Assembly: GCF_004297125.1 (NCBI RefSeq)
Contig: NZ_SCVD01000027.1
Span: forward strand, 1-39,983
From: Phenylobacterium sp.
GTDB taxonomy: Bacteria > Pseudomonadota > Alphaproteobacteria > Caulobacterales > Caulobacteraceae
Direction: 5' to 3'
Length of the DNA stretch: 39,983 nt
In this document: piece by piece, positions 15,612 through 23,741 of the stretch
Layout: each line of letters begins with the position of its first letter
How positions within the stretch are numbered: the first letter of the stretch is position 1
Translations under genes and position numbers: made by a program
The notes under the pieces: generated by a model
What the model saw: the letters and a program-made list of their open reading frames with translations, nothing else
Database searches by the model: none
What the model was told of the DNA's origin: nothing

Positions 15612-16910
15612 TCACCGCCCGATGCTGGAATACTCGAAGCCGCGGGCCAGCATGTCGGCAGGCTTGTAGATGTTGCGCAGGTCCACCAGCACCGGCTTGT
15701 TCATGGTGAGCTTGATGCGGTCCAGGTCGAGCGCGCGGAACTGGTCCCACTCGGTGATGATCACCAGCACGTCGGCGCCCTCGGCCACGGCGTAGGGGTC
15801 GTCCTTGAAATCGACGCCGGTCAGCAGCTTTTTCGCCTCGTGGCCCTCGGGATCGAAGGCCTGGATCTTCGCGCCCTTGTCCTGCAGCGCCGGCACGATG
15901 GCCAGCGAGGGGGCGTCGCGCATGTCGTCGGTGTTGGGCTTGAAGGTCAGGCCCAGGATGCCGACCGTCTTGCCCTTCACGTCGCCGTCCAGCGCCTTGA
16001 TCACCTTGCGCGCCATCGCCCGCTTGCGCTCGTCGTTGACCTTGATGGTGGTCTCGACCAGCTCGACGGGCGAGCCGGCGTCCCGCGCGGTGCGGACCAG
16101 GGCGATGGTGTCCTTCGGGAAGCACGAGCCGCCATAGCCGGGGCCCGCGTTCAGGAACTTGCCGCCGATCCGGCCATCCAGGCCGATGCCCTTGGCCACC
16201 TGCTGCACGTCGGCGCCGACGGCTTCGCAGAGGTCGGCCATCTCGTTGATGTAGGTGATCTTGAGCGCCAGATAGGCGTTGGCCGCGTACTTGATCAGCT
16301 CGCTGGTGCGGCGGCTGGTGAACAGGATCGGCGTCTCGTTCAGGTACAGCGGCCGGTACAGCTCGCGCATGATCGTCTGCGCGCGCTCGTCCTGGGTGCC
16401 CACCACGACGCGGTCGGGGCGCTTGAAGTCCTCGATCGCCGCGCCTTCGCGCAGGAACTCGGGGTTGGAGACGATGGCGACGTCGGCGTCGGGCCGCACA
16501 CGCTTGAAGATCGCCTCGATCTCGTCGCCGGTGCCGACCGGGACCGTCGACTTGGTGACGACCACGGTGAAGCCGTCGACGAAGGCGGCGATCTCCTCGG
16601 CCGCCGCGTAGACGTAGGAGAGGTCGGCATAGCCGTCGCCGCGCCGCGAAGGGGTCCCCACGCCGATGAAGACGGCGTCGGCTTCGCGAACCGCCTGGGC
16701 CGCATCCGTGTCGAAGAACAGCCGGCCGGCCCGCACGTTGGCCGCCACCAGCAGGTCCAGGCCCGGCTCGTAGATGGGAATGCCGCCGCTCCTGAGCTGC
16801 TCGATCTTCGCGGCGTCCTTGTCGATGCAGGTCACCGTGTGGCCGAAGTCGGCGAAACAGGCGCCGCTGACGAGGCCCACGTAACCCGTCCCGATCATCG
16901 CCACGCGCAT
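15612..16910 (-). CDS. ugd: UDP-glucose 6-dehydrogenase
   Basis: A 432-residue NAD-dependent enzyme that oxidises UDP-glucose twice to UDP-glucuronate in the cytosol, a precursor of acidic polysaccharides. The Rossmann motif GTGYVG is at residues 7-12, the catalytic cysteine is Cys263 in GYGGSCFPKD, and FKPNTDDMRDAPS near the C-terminus completes the family signature; length is normal. AGGAGAG lies 8 bases before the ATG. It is the last gene of a minus-strand cluster with phosphomannomutase and KdsD, and is convergent with the efflux operon (10 bases apart). Confidence 0.97.
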   Translation of the reverse strand: MRVAMIGTGYVGLVSGACFADFGHTVTCIDKDAAKIEQLRSGGIPIYEPGLDLLVAANVRAGRLFFDTDAAQAVREADAVFIGVGTPSRRGDGYADLSYVYAAAEEIAAFVDGFTVVVTKSTVPVGTGDEIEAIFKRVRPDADVAIVSNPEFLREGAAIEDFKRPDRVVVGTQDERAQTIMRELYRPLYLNETPILFTSRRTSELIKYAANAYLALKITYINEMADLCEAVGADVQQVAKGIGLDGRIGGKFLNAGPGYGGSCFPKDTIALVRTARDAGSPVELVETTIKVNDERKRAMARKVIKALDGDVKGKTVGILGLTFKPNTDDMRDAPSLAIVPALQDKGAKIQAFDPEGHEAKKLLTGVDFKDDPYAVAEGADVLVIITEWDQFRALDLDRIKLTMNKPVLVDLRNIYKPADMLARGFEYSSIGR

Positions 16911-16932
16911 TCAGAACTCTCCTGGAAGGCTG

Positions 16933-16957
16933 CGCCTTTCACCACGCGGGAAAGGCG
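16933..16957 (-). promoter_or_regulatory. Hairpin in the leader between phosphomannomutase and ugd
   Basis: CGCCTTTC and GAAAGGCG form a perfect 8-bp stem with a 9-base loop, 23 bases before the ugd start. There is no T tract. It could reduce read-through from the upstream gene or protect the ugd message. The remainder of 16911-17015 shows nothing else. Confidence 0.4.
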
Positions 16958-17015
16958 GTCGCAACGGCACATCGTCCCGCAGTGCAGCAAAATCCGCGCC
17001 GCGGGCGTGTCGGCC

Positions 17016-18518
17016 TCAGATCTCTTGGTTGTAGCCGCCGACCTGCGGGCGCTTGCCGAGGCGGGGTTTCATCTCCTGGTGGAACAGGGCGCGCATGTCG
17101 TCCTCGGACCGGGTGCTCTCCACGACCACCACGATCTCGGGCTTGTTGGACGAGGCGCGGACCAGCACCCAGGAACCGTCTTCCAGCGCCACGCGGACAC
17201 CGTTCACGGTGATCAGGTCGACGATCTTGCGGCCCAGGATGGTCCCGCCGGCCTTCGCGAAGGCGGTGTACTCGGCCACCATGTCGTCCACGACGCCGTA
17301 CTTCTCCTCGTCGGCGCAGTGCGCGCTCATGGTCAGCGAGGTGTAGGCGACCGGCAGGGCCTTCTTCAGGTCGCTGAGCTTCTTGCCCGGGTTGCGGTCC
17401 AGCATGGCCAGGATCGCCGCGGCGGCCACCAGGCCGTCGTCATACCCGCGCCCGATCGGCGGGTTCATGAAGAAGTGGCCGCTCTTCTCGAAACCGGCCA
17501 GGGCGCCCAGCTCGGCGGTCTTGCGCTTGATGTAGCTGTGGCCGGTCTTCCAGTAGACGGTCTTGGCGCCGTTCTTCTTGAGAACCTCGTCGGTGGCGAA
17601 GAGGCCGGTGGACTTCACGTCGACGACGAAGGTCGCGTCCTTGTGCAGCTCCGACAGGTCGCGGGCCAGCATCAGCCCGATCTTGTCGGCGAAGATCTCC
17701 TCGCCCTCGTCGTCCACCACGCCGCAACGGTCGCCGTCGCCGTCGAAGCCCAGCGCCAGGTCGGCGCCGTGGACCTTCACCGTCTCGGCCATGGCGTGCA
17801 GCATGATGCTGTCTTCGGGGTTCGGATTGTACTTCGGGAAGTTGTAGTCGAGCTCGCAGTCCATCTCGATGACCACGGCCACGCCCATGTCGCGCAGGGC
17901 CCGGGGCGCGAAGGCGCCGGCCGTGCCGTTGCCGCAGGCGGCCACCACGGTCAGCGGGCGCTTCAGGTTCACCCGGCCGGCGGCGTCCTTGATGTAGCGT
18001 TCGGCCACGCCGGCGATGTGGGCGACGGAGCCGCCCGGCCGCTGGGTCCACTTGCCGCCCAGCACGATCTCCTTCAGCCGGCCCATCTCGTCCGGGCCGA
18101 AGGTGAGGGGGCGTTGCGCGCCCATCTTCACCCCGGTCCAGCCGTTCTCGTTGTGGCTGGCGGTGACCATGGCCACGCAGGGCGCGTCCAGGTCGAACTG
18201 GGCGAAATAGGCCATCGGCGACACGGCCAGGCCGATGTCCAGCACCTCGCAACCGGCGGCCACCAGGCCGATGGTCAGGGCCTGCTTGATCGCGAGCGAA
18301 TAGGACCGGTAGTCGTGGCCGACCACGATCCGCTTCTGGCCCATCTCGTGGATCAGGGTTCCCAGGCCCAGGCCCAGGGCCTGCACGCCGAGCAGGTTGA
18401 TCTCCGGCCCGTACAGCCACCGCGCGTCGTATTCCCGGAAGCCCGTCGGCTTCACCAGCGGGGTGACTTCATAATCCCAGGTGTTGGCGGAGAGGTCGGC
18501 GCGGGGGGTGGGCAGCAT
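17016..18518 (-). CDS. manB: Phosphomannomutase/phosphoglucomutase
   Basis: A 500-residue alpha-D-phosphohexomutase, interconverting hexose 6- and 1-phosphates (mannose and/or glucose) to feed GDP-mannose and UDP-glucose synthesis. The phosphoserine loop is TASHNENG with Ser121, the magnesium loop is GFDGDGDRCG and the sugar-binding EKSGH follows (GFEKSGHFF). Domain order and length match the PMM/PGM AlgC-like class. The ATG at 18518 is preceded by GGAG; a TTG at 18536 has no ribosome site and is rejected. It lies between kdsD and ugd on the same strand, and supplies glucose 1-phosphate upstream of UDP-glucose. Confidence 0.93.
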   Translation of the reverse strand: MLPTPRADLSANTWDYEVTPLVKPTGFREYDARWLYGPEINLLGVQALGLGLGTLIHEMGQKRIVVGHDYRSYSLAIKQALTIGLVAAGCEVLDIGLAVSPMAYFAQFDLDAPCVAMVTASHNENGWTGVKMGAQRPLTFGPDEMGRLKEIVLGGKWTQRPGGSVAHIAGVAERYIKDAAGRVNLKRPLTVVAACGNGTAGAFAPRALRDMGVAVVIEMDCELDYNFPKYNPNPEDSIMLHAMAETVKVHGADLALGFDGDGDRCGVVDDEGEEIFADKIGLMLARDLSELHKDATFVVDVKSTGLFATDEVLKKNGAKTVYWKTGHSYIKRKTAELGALAGFEKSGHFFMNPPIGRGYDDGLVAAAAILAMLDRNPGKKLSDLKKALPVAYTSLTMSAHCADEEKYGVVDDMVAEYTAFAKAGGTILGRKIVDLITVNGVRVALEDGSWVLVRASSNKPEIVVVVESTRSEDDMRALFHQEMKPRLGKRPQVGGYNQEI

Positions 18519-18612
18519 CGGAACTCCGGGGGACAACGACGGTTCGCCGCGTGTTTAACGGCCGGATATGTCACAGGCCACTGCGTAAGGCTTAACGCGG
18601 GTCACGCGTTCG

Positions 18613-19578
18613 CTACATCACGCCGGCGCGCAGCAGGTCGTGGACGTGCAGGATGCCCACGGGTTTGGCGTCGTCGACCACGAACAGCACGGTCACCGCC
18701 GGCGGCGGATCGCTCATCAGGGCCAGGGCCTCGCCGGCCAGCATGCCGGGGGCCACGGTCTTCTTCGGTCCGGCGGTCATCACCTCGCCGGCGGTGTGGT
18801 CCATCAGGCCGTCGATGTGGCGGCGCAGGTCGCCGTCGGTGATCGCCCCCAGCAGGCGGCCGCCCCCATCGACCACGCCCACGATTCCCCAGCGCATCTG
18901 GGTCATCACCAGCAGGGCCTGGCGCATCGGCGTGTCCGGCGCGACCAGCGGCAACTCCTCGCGGCCGTGCATCAGGTCGGCGGCGGTGCGCAGCATGGCG
19001 CCCAGCTTGCCGCCCGGGTGCAGCACCTTGAAGTCGTGCGGCTTGAACCCGCGCCGCTCCAGCAGGGCGACGGCCAGGGCGTCGCCCATGGCCATCTGCA
19101 GGGTGGTCGAGGTGGTCGGCGCATTGACCGCGTCGGTGGCCTCGGCGGCGTCCGGCAGCAGCAGCACGATGTCCGCAGCCCGCGCCAGGGTCCCGTCGGC
19201 GGCGGCGGTCAAGGCGATCAGCGGGATGTCGAAGCGGGCGGCATAGGCGATCACGTCGGCCAGCTCGCGGGTCTCGCCCGTCTTGCTCAGCGCCAGGATC
19301 ACGTCGTCCTGGCCGATCATGCCCAGGTCGCCGTGGCTGGCCTCGCTGGGGTGGACGAACATGGCCGTCGATCCCGTGGAGGCCAGCGTCGCGGCGATCT
19401 TGCGCGCCACGTGGCCGGACTTGCCCATGCCGGTGCAGATCACCCGGCCGCGGGCGGTGAACAGCGTCTCCACCGCCTTGGCGAAGGGCTCGCCCAACTC
19501 GGCCGCCATCCGGCCCAGCGCCTCGGCCTCGGTCTCCAGCACGCGGCGCCCGACGGCGATGGTGTCCTTCAAGGTCAT
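18613..19578 (-). CDS. kdsD: Arabinose-5-phosphate isomerase (KpsF/GutQ/KdsD)
   Basis: A 321-residue protein with an N-terminal SIS sugar-phosphate isomerase domain (about 30-180: GRVICTGMGKSGHVARKIAATLASTG, SEASHGDLG) and two CBS domains (about 205-320). It converts ribulose 5-phosphate to arabinose 5-phosphate, the first step to KDO for lipopolysaccharide. Its ATG overlaps the stop of the small upstream gene as ATGA, so translation is coupled. With phosphomannomutase and ugd downstream this makes a polysaccharide-precursor operon. CBS domains suggest regulation by a nucleotide. Confidence 0.95.
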   Translation of the reverse strand: MTLKDTIAVGRRVLETEAEALGRMAAELGEPFAKAVETLFTARGRVICTGMGKSGHVARKIAATLASTGSTAMFVHPSEASHGDLGMIGQDDVILALSKTGETRELADVIAYAARFDIPLIALTAAADGTLARAADIVLLLPDAAEATDAVNAPTTSTTLQMAMGDALAVALLERRGFKPHDFKVLHPGGKLGAMLRTAADLMHGREELPLVAPDTPMRQALLVMTQMRWGIVGVVDGGGRLLGAITDGDLRRHIDGLMDHTAGEVMTAGPKKTVAPGMLAGEALALMSDPPPAVTVLFVVDDAKPVGILHVHDLLRAGVM

Positions 19579-19820
19579 TGCGAGGGCGCGATCGCCTGGT
19601 TCTGGATGTTGCGGACCGCCTCCCGCGCCTGGTCGACGCGCCGCTGGGCGGCCTCGGTCTCGCGGCGCATGGCGGCCTGGGCGGCGGCGGTGCGCTGCAC
19701 CGGCTCGTGGCCGAACGGGGCGGGCGAGCGGTCGCCCAGCCCCTGCGGCCAGACCAGCGCCAGGGCGATCGCGGCGGCGGCGCCCAGGGCCAGCAGCGGC
19801 AGGTAGAAGCGGTCGAGCAT
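19575..19820 (-). CDS. Small membrane protein with coiled-coil tail, upstream of kdsD
   Basis: An 81-residue protein with one hydrophobic helix near the N-terminus (about residues 6-24, LPLLALGAAAAIALALVW) and an Arg/Gln/Ala-rich helical tail (AAMRRETEAAQRRVDQAREAV) expected to form a coiled coil in the periplasm. Its stop overlaps the kdsD start (ATGA), typical of a real translationally coupled gene. I do not recognise the family. Since it heads the envelope-sugar operon it may act in the envelope, but this is only context. Confidence 0.7.
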   Translation of the reverse strand: MLDRFYLPLLALGAAAAIALALVWPQGLGDRSPAPFGHEPVQRTAAAQAAMRRETEAAQRRVDQAREAVRNIQNQAIAPSQ

Positions 19821-19844
19821 GGCCCCGCTATAGCCCGCGTTGGG

Positions 19845-19873
19845 TTGACGGGGTAGGGCGTCCTGCCCTAGCC
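19845..19873 (+). promoter_or_regulatory. Candidate gpmA promoter with inverted repeat in the spacer
   Basis: TTGACG at 19845-19850 is followed after 17 bases by CTAGCC, a poor -10. Between them lies TAGGGC-GTCCT-GCCCTA (19854-19870), a perfect 6-bp inverted repeat that could be an operator. The gpmA start follows 28 bases later. Weak evidence. Confidence 0.3.
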
Positions 19874-19900
19874 GAACCTCCCGCTGAAGGAGAACCCACC

Positions 19901-20611
19901 TTGCCCACCCTGATCCTGCTGCGTCACGGCCAGAGCCAGTGGAACCTGGAAGACCGCTTCACCGGCTGGGTGGACGTGGACCTGACCGCCCAGGGCGAGG
20001 CGGAAGCGAAGAAGGGCGGCGAACTGATCAAGGCGGCCGGGATCGCCATCGATCGGGTCTTTACCTCGGTGCTGACGCGGGCCATCCGCACGTCGTGGCT
20101 GGCGCTGCACGCCGCTGGCCAGACGTTCGTGCCCGAGGTGAAGGACTGGCGGCTGAACGAGCGGCACTACGGCGGCCTGACGGGCCTCAACAAGACCGAG
20201 ACCGCCGCCAAGCACGGCGCCGACCAGGTGAAGGTCTGGCGTCGCTCCTACGACATCCCGCCGCCGGAACTGGCCCCGGGCGGGGAGTTCGACTTTTCGA
20301 AGGACCGCCGCTACGCCGGCGCCGCGCTGCCGGTCACCGAGAGCCTGAAGACCACCCTGGACCGCGTCCAACCCTACTGGGACGCCGAGATCGTCCCGTG
20401 CCTGAAGTCGGGCGAGACCCTGCTGGTCGCCGCGCATGGCAATTCGCTGCGGGCGATCGTGAAACTGCTGTTCGCGCTGTCGGACGAGGCGATCATCGAG
20501 GTGGAGATCCCCACCGGCAATCCGCTGGTGATCGAGCTGGACGCCGGCCTGAAGCCCACCGCGGCCCGCTACCTGGACGCCGGGCGGGCCACCAAGCTGC
20601 CGCCGATCTGA
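19901..20611 (+). CDS. gpmA: 2,3-bisphosphoglycerate-dependent phosphoglycerate mutase
   Basis: A 236-residue dPGM that interconverts 3- and 2-phosphoglycerate in glycolysis and gluconeogenesis. LLRHGQSQWN with the phosphorylated His9, then NERHYGGLTGLNK and AHGNSLR are the family signatures, and the length is right. The start is TTG at 19901: the protein begins PTLILLRHG just after it, a GAAGGAG lies 8 bases upstream, and no ATG is available nearby; an apparent longer frame reaching back to 19283 is an antisense extension through kdsD. The DNA is typical chromosomal; it precedes a deaminase gene by 88 bases. Confidence 0.96.
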   Translation: MPTLILLRHGQSQWNLEDRFTGWVDVDLTAQGEAEAKKGGELIKAAGIAIDRVFTSVLTRAIRTSWLALHAAGQTFVPEVKDWRLNERHYGGLTGLNKTETAAKHGADQVKVWRRSYDIPPPELAPGGEFDFSKDRRYAGAALPVTESLKTTLDRVQPYWDAEIVPCLKSGETLLVAAHGNSLRAIVKLLFALSDEAIIEVEIPTGNPLVIELDAGLKPTAARYLDAGRATKLPPI

Positions 20612-20699
20612 GCGCCAGATCCGACGGTCAGGTTTCGCCGGACCTGAGCAAGGCGGGCTTGGCCTTCATTCGCGCCCGCGGATGGCTCATGCTGGCGGC

Positions 20700-21149
20700 A
20701 TGAGCGACGAAGACTTCATGCGCCGGGCGATCGAGCTGGCGGCGACGCGTGTGGGCCGCACGGCCGAGAACCCCTCGGTGGGCTGCGTCATCGTCCGCGA
20801 CGGCGTGGTCGTCGGCGAGGGCGTGACGGGCGAGGGCGGCCGGCCCCACGCCGAGGAGCAGGCGCTGCGGGCGGCCGGGGACGCGGCCCGGGGCGCCACG
20901 GCCTATGTCACCCTGGAACCCTGCGCCCGGCGCTCGGGCGGCGGACCCTCGTGCAGCGAGCTGCTGGCCGCGGCCGGCGTGGCGCGCGTCGTGATCGCGG
21001 CGAGTGATTCGTCGGTGTTCGCGGGCGGCGAGGGATGCCGCCGGTTGCAGGGCGCCGGCATTGTGACCGACCAGGGGTTGATGGAGGCTGAGGCCAGAGC
21101 GCTTTATGCGGCCTACCGCCCGGCTAAAACCCTGGAAAGTCGCCGTTAA
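20700..21149 (+). CDS. RibD-like cytidine/deoxycytidylate deaminase family protein (stand-alone)
   Basis: A 149-residue zinc-dependent deaminase. The zinc site is HAEEQ (His50, Glu52 as the proton carrier) with TLEPCARRSGGGPSC (Cys75 and Cys85), and VGRTAENPSVGCVIV resembles the N-terminal domain of RibD. In riboflavin synthesis RibD deaminates diaminohydroxyphosphoribosylaminopyrimidine, but RibD normally carries a C-terminal reductase that is absent here, and no other rib gene is in the window. It may therefore act on another pyrimidine or purine. The ATG at 20700 is chosen as it starts the conserved MSDEDFMRRAIELA. Confidence 0.85.
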   Translation: MSDEDFMRRAIELAATRVGRTAENPSVGCVIVRDGVVVGEGVTGEGGRPHAEEQALRAAGDAARGATAYVTLEPCARRSGGGPSCSELLAAAGVARVVIAASDSSVFAGGEGCRRLQGAGIVTDQGLMEAEARALYAAYRPAKTLESRR

Positions 21150-21209
21150 TCCGCAGCGCCTAACATGGTTCACATCCTCTTTCTGTCGTCTTGCTGAAGC
21201 CCGGATCGA

Positions 21210-22472
21210 ATGTCCTCCGACAACGCCAGATCGCTCGTCCAGACCCGCCTCACCCAGGCGGAAGTCGATGCGATCTGCGCCAAGCACGACCGCCTCTGGA
21301 GCTCCAAGCCGGGCGGCGCGCGCGCGGTGTTCGCCTTCAAGGACCTGTCCGGGACCCACCTCTTCGGGCGGAACCTCTGCGACGCCGATTTCACCGGCGC
21401 GATCATGAACGACTGCAAGCTGCGCGGCGCCCGGCTCGACAACGCCACCTTCTTCTGCGCCGACCTTGGCGGTTCCGACCTGCGCGAGGCCTCGATGCGT
21501 CGCGCCGACCTGCGCGGCTCGTGCATGCGCAACGTGAACCTCACGGGGGCCGACCTGTTCGAGGCCGACCTGCGCGAGGGCACCCTGGCCGCGGGCGACC
21601 GCCAGTTCGGGTTCCGCAAGCTCGAGATCGGCCTGCCGAACCAGGGCGAGCTGCAGGGTGCGATCCTGGCCGGCGCCAACCTGGAGCGCTCGCGCCTGTC
21701 GGGCGCGATGGCGGTGCGCGCCGACTTCACAGACGCGGTCCTCAAGGACGCCAAGCTGATCCGGGCCAACCTGAAGCAGGCTTCGATGCGCGGCGCGAAC
21801 CTGTCCGGCGCCGACCTCTCGGGGGCGGACCTGGCCGGCGCCGACATGCGCGACGCCATCCTTGTGGGCGCCCGGACGGTGGCCTGGAACGTCTCGGACG
21901 CCAACATGACGGGCGCCCTGACCGACGAGCCCGTGGGCCGCGCGCTCAGCGAGCTGCCCTACGACCAGATGATCAAGGACCACGCCAAGTGGTGCGAGAC
22001 CGGCGGCGGCGAAGGCAAGCCGTCCTCGTTCGACAACGCCGACCTGCGCGCGCTGACCTCGGTGCGCGGCTACAACCTCACCGCCCTGTCGGCCAAGGGC
22101 GCGACGTTCTACGGCCTCGACATGGAAGGCGTGCAGCTCCAGGGCGCGCACCTCGAAGGCGCTGACCTGCGCAACTGCATCCTGCGCCGCGCCGACCTGC
22201 GGGGCGCGCGGCTGGTGGGGGCGAAGCTTTCCGGCGCCGACCTGCGCGAGGCCCAGCTGGGTCCGCTGCTGCTGGGCGCCGACCGCGTGCTGCCCACCAA
22301 CCTGACCAACGCCCAGCTCAAGAACTGCGACCTCACGGGCGCAGACGTCCGCCATGCGGTGTTCGTCGAGGCCGACGTGAGCCGCTCGAACTTCACGCGT
22401 GCGCTGCTGAAGCAGGCCGATTTCACCGGCATCCTCCGGAACGGGGCGCGCGGCCTCGAAGACGTGATCTAG
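21210..22472 (+). CDS. Pentapeptide-repeat protein 1
   Basis: A 420-residue protein built largely of A(D/N)LxG-type pentapeptides, expected to fold as right-handed quadrilateral beta-helices. An N-terminal conserved segment (LTQAEVDAICAKHDRLWSSK..GGARAVF) precedes three repeat blocks (about 45-120, 150-235 and 280-410), separated by two non-repeat linkers, one containing YDQMIKDHAKWCETGG. There is no signal peptide. Some pentapeptide proteins mimic DNA and bind gyrase (MfpA, Qnr); others are scaffolds, so no specific role is claimed. A paralogue with the same block order starts 6 bases after its stop, so they form one operon. Confidence 0.9.
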   Translation: MSSDNARSLVQTRLTQAEVDAICAKHDRLWSSKPGGARAVFAFKDLSGTHLFGRNLCDADFTGAIMNDCKLRGARLDNATFFCADLGGSDLREASMRRADLRGSCMRNVNLTGADLFEADLREGTLAAGDRQFGFRKLEIGLPNQGELQGAILAGANLERSRLSGAMAVRADFTDAVLKDAKLIRANLKQASMRGANLSGADLSGADLAGADMRDAILVGARTVAWNVSDANMTGALTDEPVGRALSELPYDQMIKDHAKWCETGGGEGKPSSFDNADLRALTSVRGYNLTALSAKGATFYGLDMEGVQLQGAHLEGADLRNCILRRADLRGARLVGAKLSGADLREAQLGPLLLGADRVLPTNLTNAQLKNCDLTGADVRHAVFVEADVSRSNFTRALLKQADFTGILRNGARGLEDVI

Positions 22473-22478
22473 GGCGCC

Positions 22479-23684
22479 ATGATCCGCGTCCAAGGCCAGC
22501 CGGACCAACCGAACCTGCCCGGCCGGCGCCGGCTCAGCGAAGGCGAGCTCTCGATCCTGCTCGACAACCACGCCCGCTTCCTGGCGGGCAAGGGCGGCAA
22601 GCGCGCCCACCTGCCCTTCGTGGACTTCAGCGGTCTGGACCTGACCGGCCGCAAGCTCTCGGGCGGCGACTTCTCCGGCTCTGTGTTCGACGGCGCGCGG
22701 CTCGCGGGCGCCCAGCTCGACGGGGCGATCCTGGCGGGGTGCGACCTGCGCCGCGCCGATCTGCGGGGCGCCAACCTGCGCAAGGCCAACCTGCGCGGCG
22801 CATGCCTCTCGGGCGCCAATCTCGGGAGCGCCGACCTCAGCGAGGCCGACTTCCGCCCGGGCTCCATCGCCCGGCCCCACCCGACCCGGGGCTTCCCGGC
22901 GGTGATCGAGGAAGGCCGCAGCGGCGAGGTGGACGGCGCGAACTTCTCCGGCGCGACGCTGGACCGCTCGCGCCTCGACGGCCTCTACGCCGCCGGCGCC
23001 GACTTCTCCGACGCGTCGCTGGCCGGGGCGCGCCTGACCGACGCCAACCTCAAGGGGGCCAATTTCGAAGGCGCGCTGCTCGCCAGCATCGACGTGGGCG
23101 GCGCGATCCTCGAGGACGCCAACTTCGGCGGGGCCGACATGTCGGGCGTGGTGCTGACCACGGCCCGCACGCGCGGCGCACGCCTGGAGGGGGCCGCCGC
23201 CCCGCCCAGCCGCGACGACGTGGCGCGCGCGGTGAAACTGGTGGCCCAGGCCCGCCAGCACGATCTCTGGGTCGGCTCCGGCGGCCGCGAGGGTTCGCCC
23301 GTCCGCTTCGACGGCGCCGACCTGCGCTCTGCCGCGGACGAGCTGAAGGGCCTGAAGCTCACCGCCGTCAGCGCCAAGGGCGCGAACCTGGCCGGCCTCG
23401 ACCTGACCGGCGCCCACCTGCAAGGCGCCAACCTCGAAGGCTGCGACCTGCGCGGGGCGATCCTGCGCGGCGCAGACCTGCGCGGCGCCCGGATGGGCGG
23501 CGCCGACCTCACCCGCGCCGACCTCGCCGAAGCCAACCTCTCCCCGCTGGAGATCGCGCCCGGCCGCTCGACCGCCACCAACCTCGCCGGCGCCCGGCTG
23601 CGCTACGCCCGGCTGCAGAGCGCGCAACTGGACGGGGCGGTGATGGACGGCGCCGACCTGCGCGGCGCCAGGCTGCCCGCATAG
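22479..23684 (+). CDS. Pentapeptide-repeat protein 2
   Basis: A 401-residue paralogue of the preceding protein, with the same layout: conserved N-terminus (LSEGELSILLDNHARFLAGKGGKRAHL..DFSGLDLTG), repeat block, linker, repeat block, linker (VKLVAQARQHDLWVGSGG), repeat block. The repeats are cleaner than in the first copy (GADLRGA, GANLEGC). Cytosolic by lack of a signal. Duplicate gene with tight spacing suggests a hetero-complex or recent duplication with divergence. The transcript ends at a strong terminator 4 bases after the stop. Function unknown. Confidence 0.92.
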   Translation: MIRVQGQPDQPNLPGRRRLSEGELSILLDNHARFLAGKGGKRAHLPFVDFSGLDLTGRKLSGGDFSGSVFDGARLAGAQLDGAILAGCDLRRADLRGANLRKANLRGACLSGANLGSADLSEADFRPGSIARPHPTRGFPAVIEEGRSGEVDGANFSGATLDRSRLDGLYAAGADFSDASLAGARLTDANLKGANFEGALLASIDVGGAILEDANFGGADMSGVVLTTARTRGARLEGAAAPPSRDDVARAVKLVAQARQHDLWVGSGGREGSPVRFDGADLRSAADELKGLKLTAVSAKGANLAGLDLTGAHLQGANLEGCDLRGAILRGADLRGARMGGADLTRADLAEANLSPLEIAPGRSTATNLAGARLRYARLQSAQLDGAVMDGADLRGARLPA

Positions 23685-23720
23685 AAAAAGGCGGCGCCCG
23701 TGAGGACGCCGCCTTCGTTC
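23685..23720. terminator. Bidirectional rho-independent terminator
   Basis: AAGGCGGCG (23688-23696) and CGCCGCCTT (23707-23715) form a perfect 9-bp stem with a 10-base loop. There is an A run on the left and a TT-C-G-TT run on the right, and the genes on both sides are convergent, so it can end the pentapeptide transcript and the Hsp20 transcript. Confidence 0.85.
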
Positions 23721-23741
23721 TCACCCGAGAGGCTGGGGGGC

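Noticed and set aside
18519..18612. CtrA-type TTAA sites in front of the phosphomannomutase gene
   Set aside because: Two TTAA elements occur but they are about 40 bases apart and not in the TTAA-N7-TTAA spacing.
15840..18842. A 1000-codon open frame on the plus strand
   Set aside because: It is antisense to ugd, phosphomannomutase and kdsD, which have full catalytic motifs. Composition (His, Gln, Asp, Val-rich) is typical of a shadow in GC-rich DNA.
20628..20647. TCAGGT/ACCTGA hairpin as gpmA terminator
   Set aside because: Only six base pairs and no T tract after it, so it is too weak to call.
20628..23627. A 999-codon open frame on the minus strand across the pentapeptide genes
   Set aside because: It is the antisense of the high-GC A(D/N)LxG repeats, gives a meaningless Gly/Ala/Val/Gln repeat (GAAQVGA type), and crosses several clear genes on the other strand.
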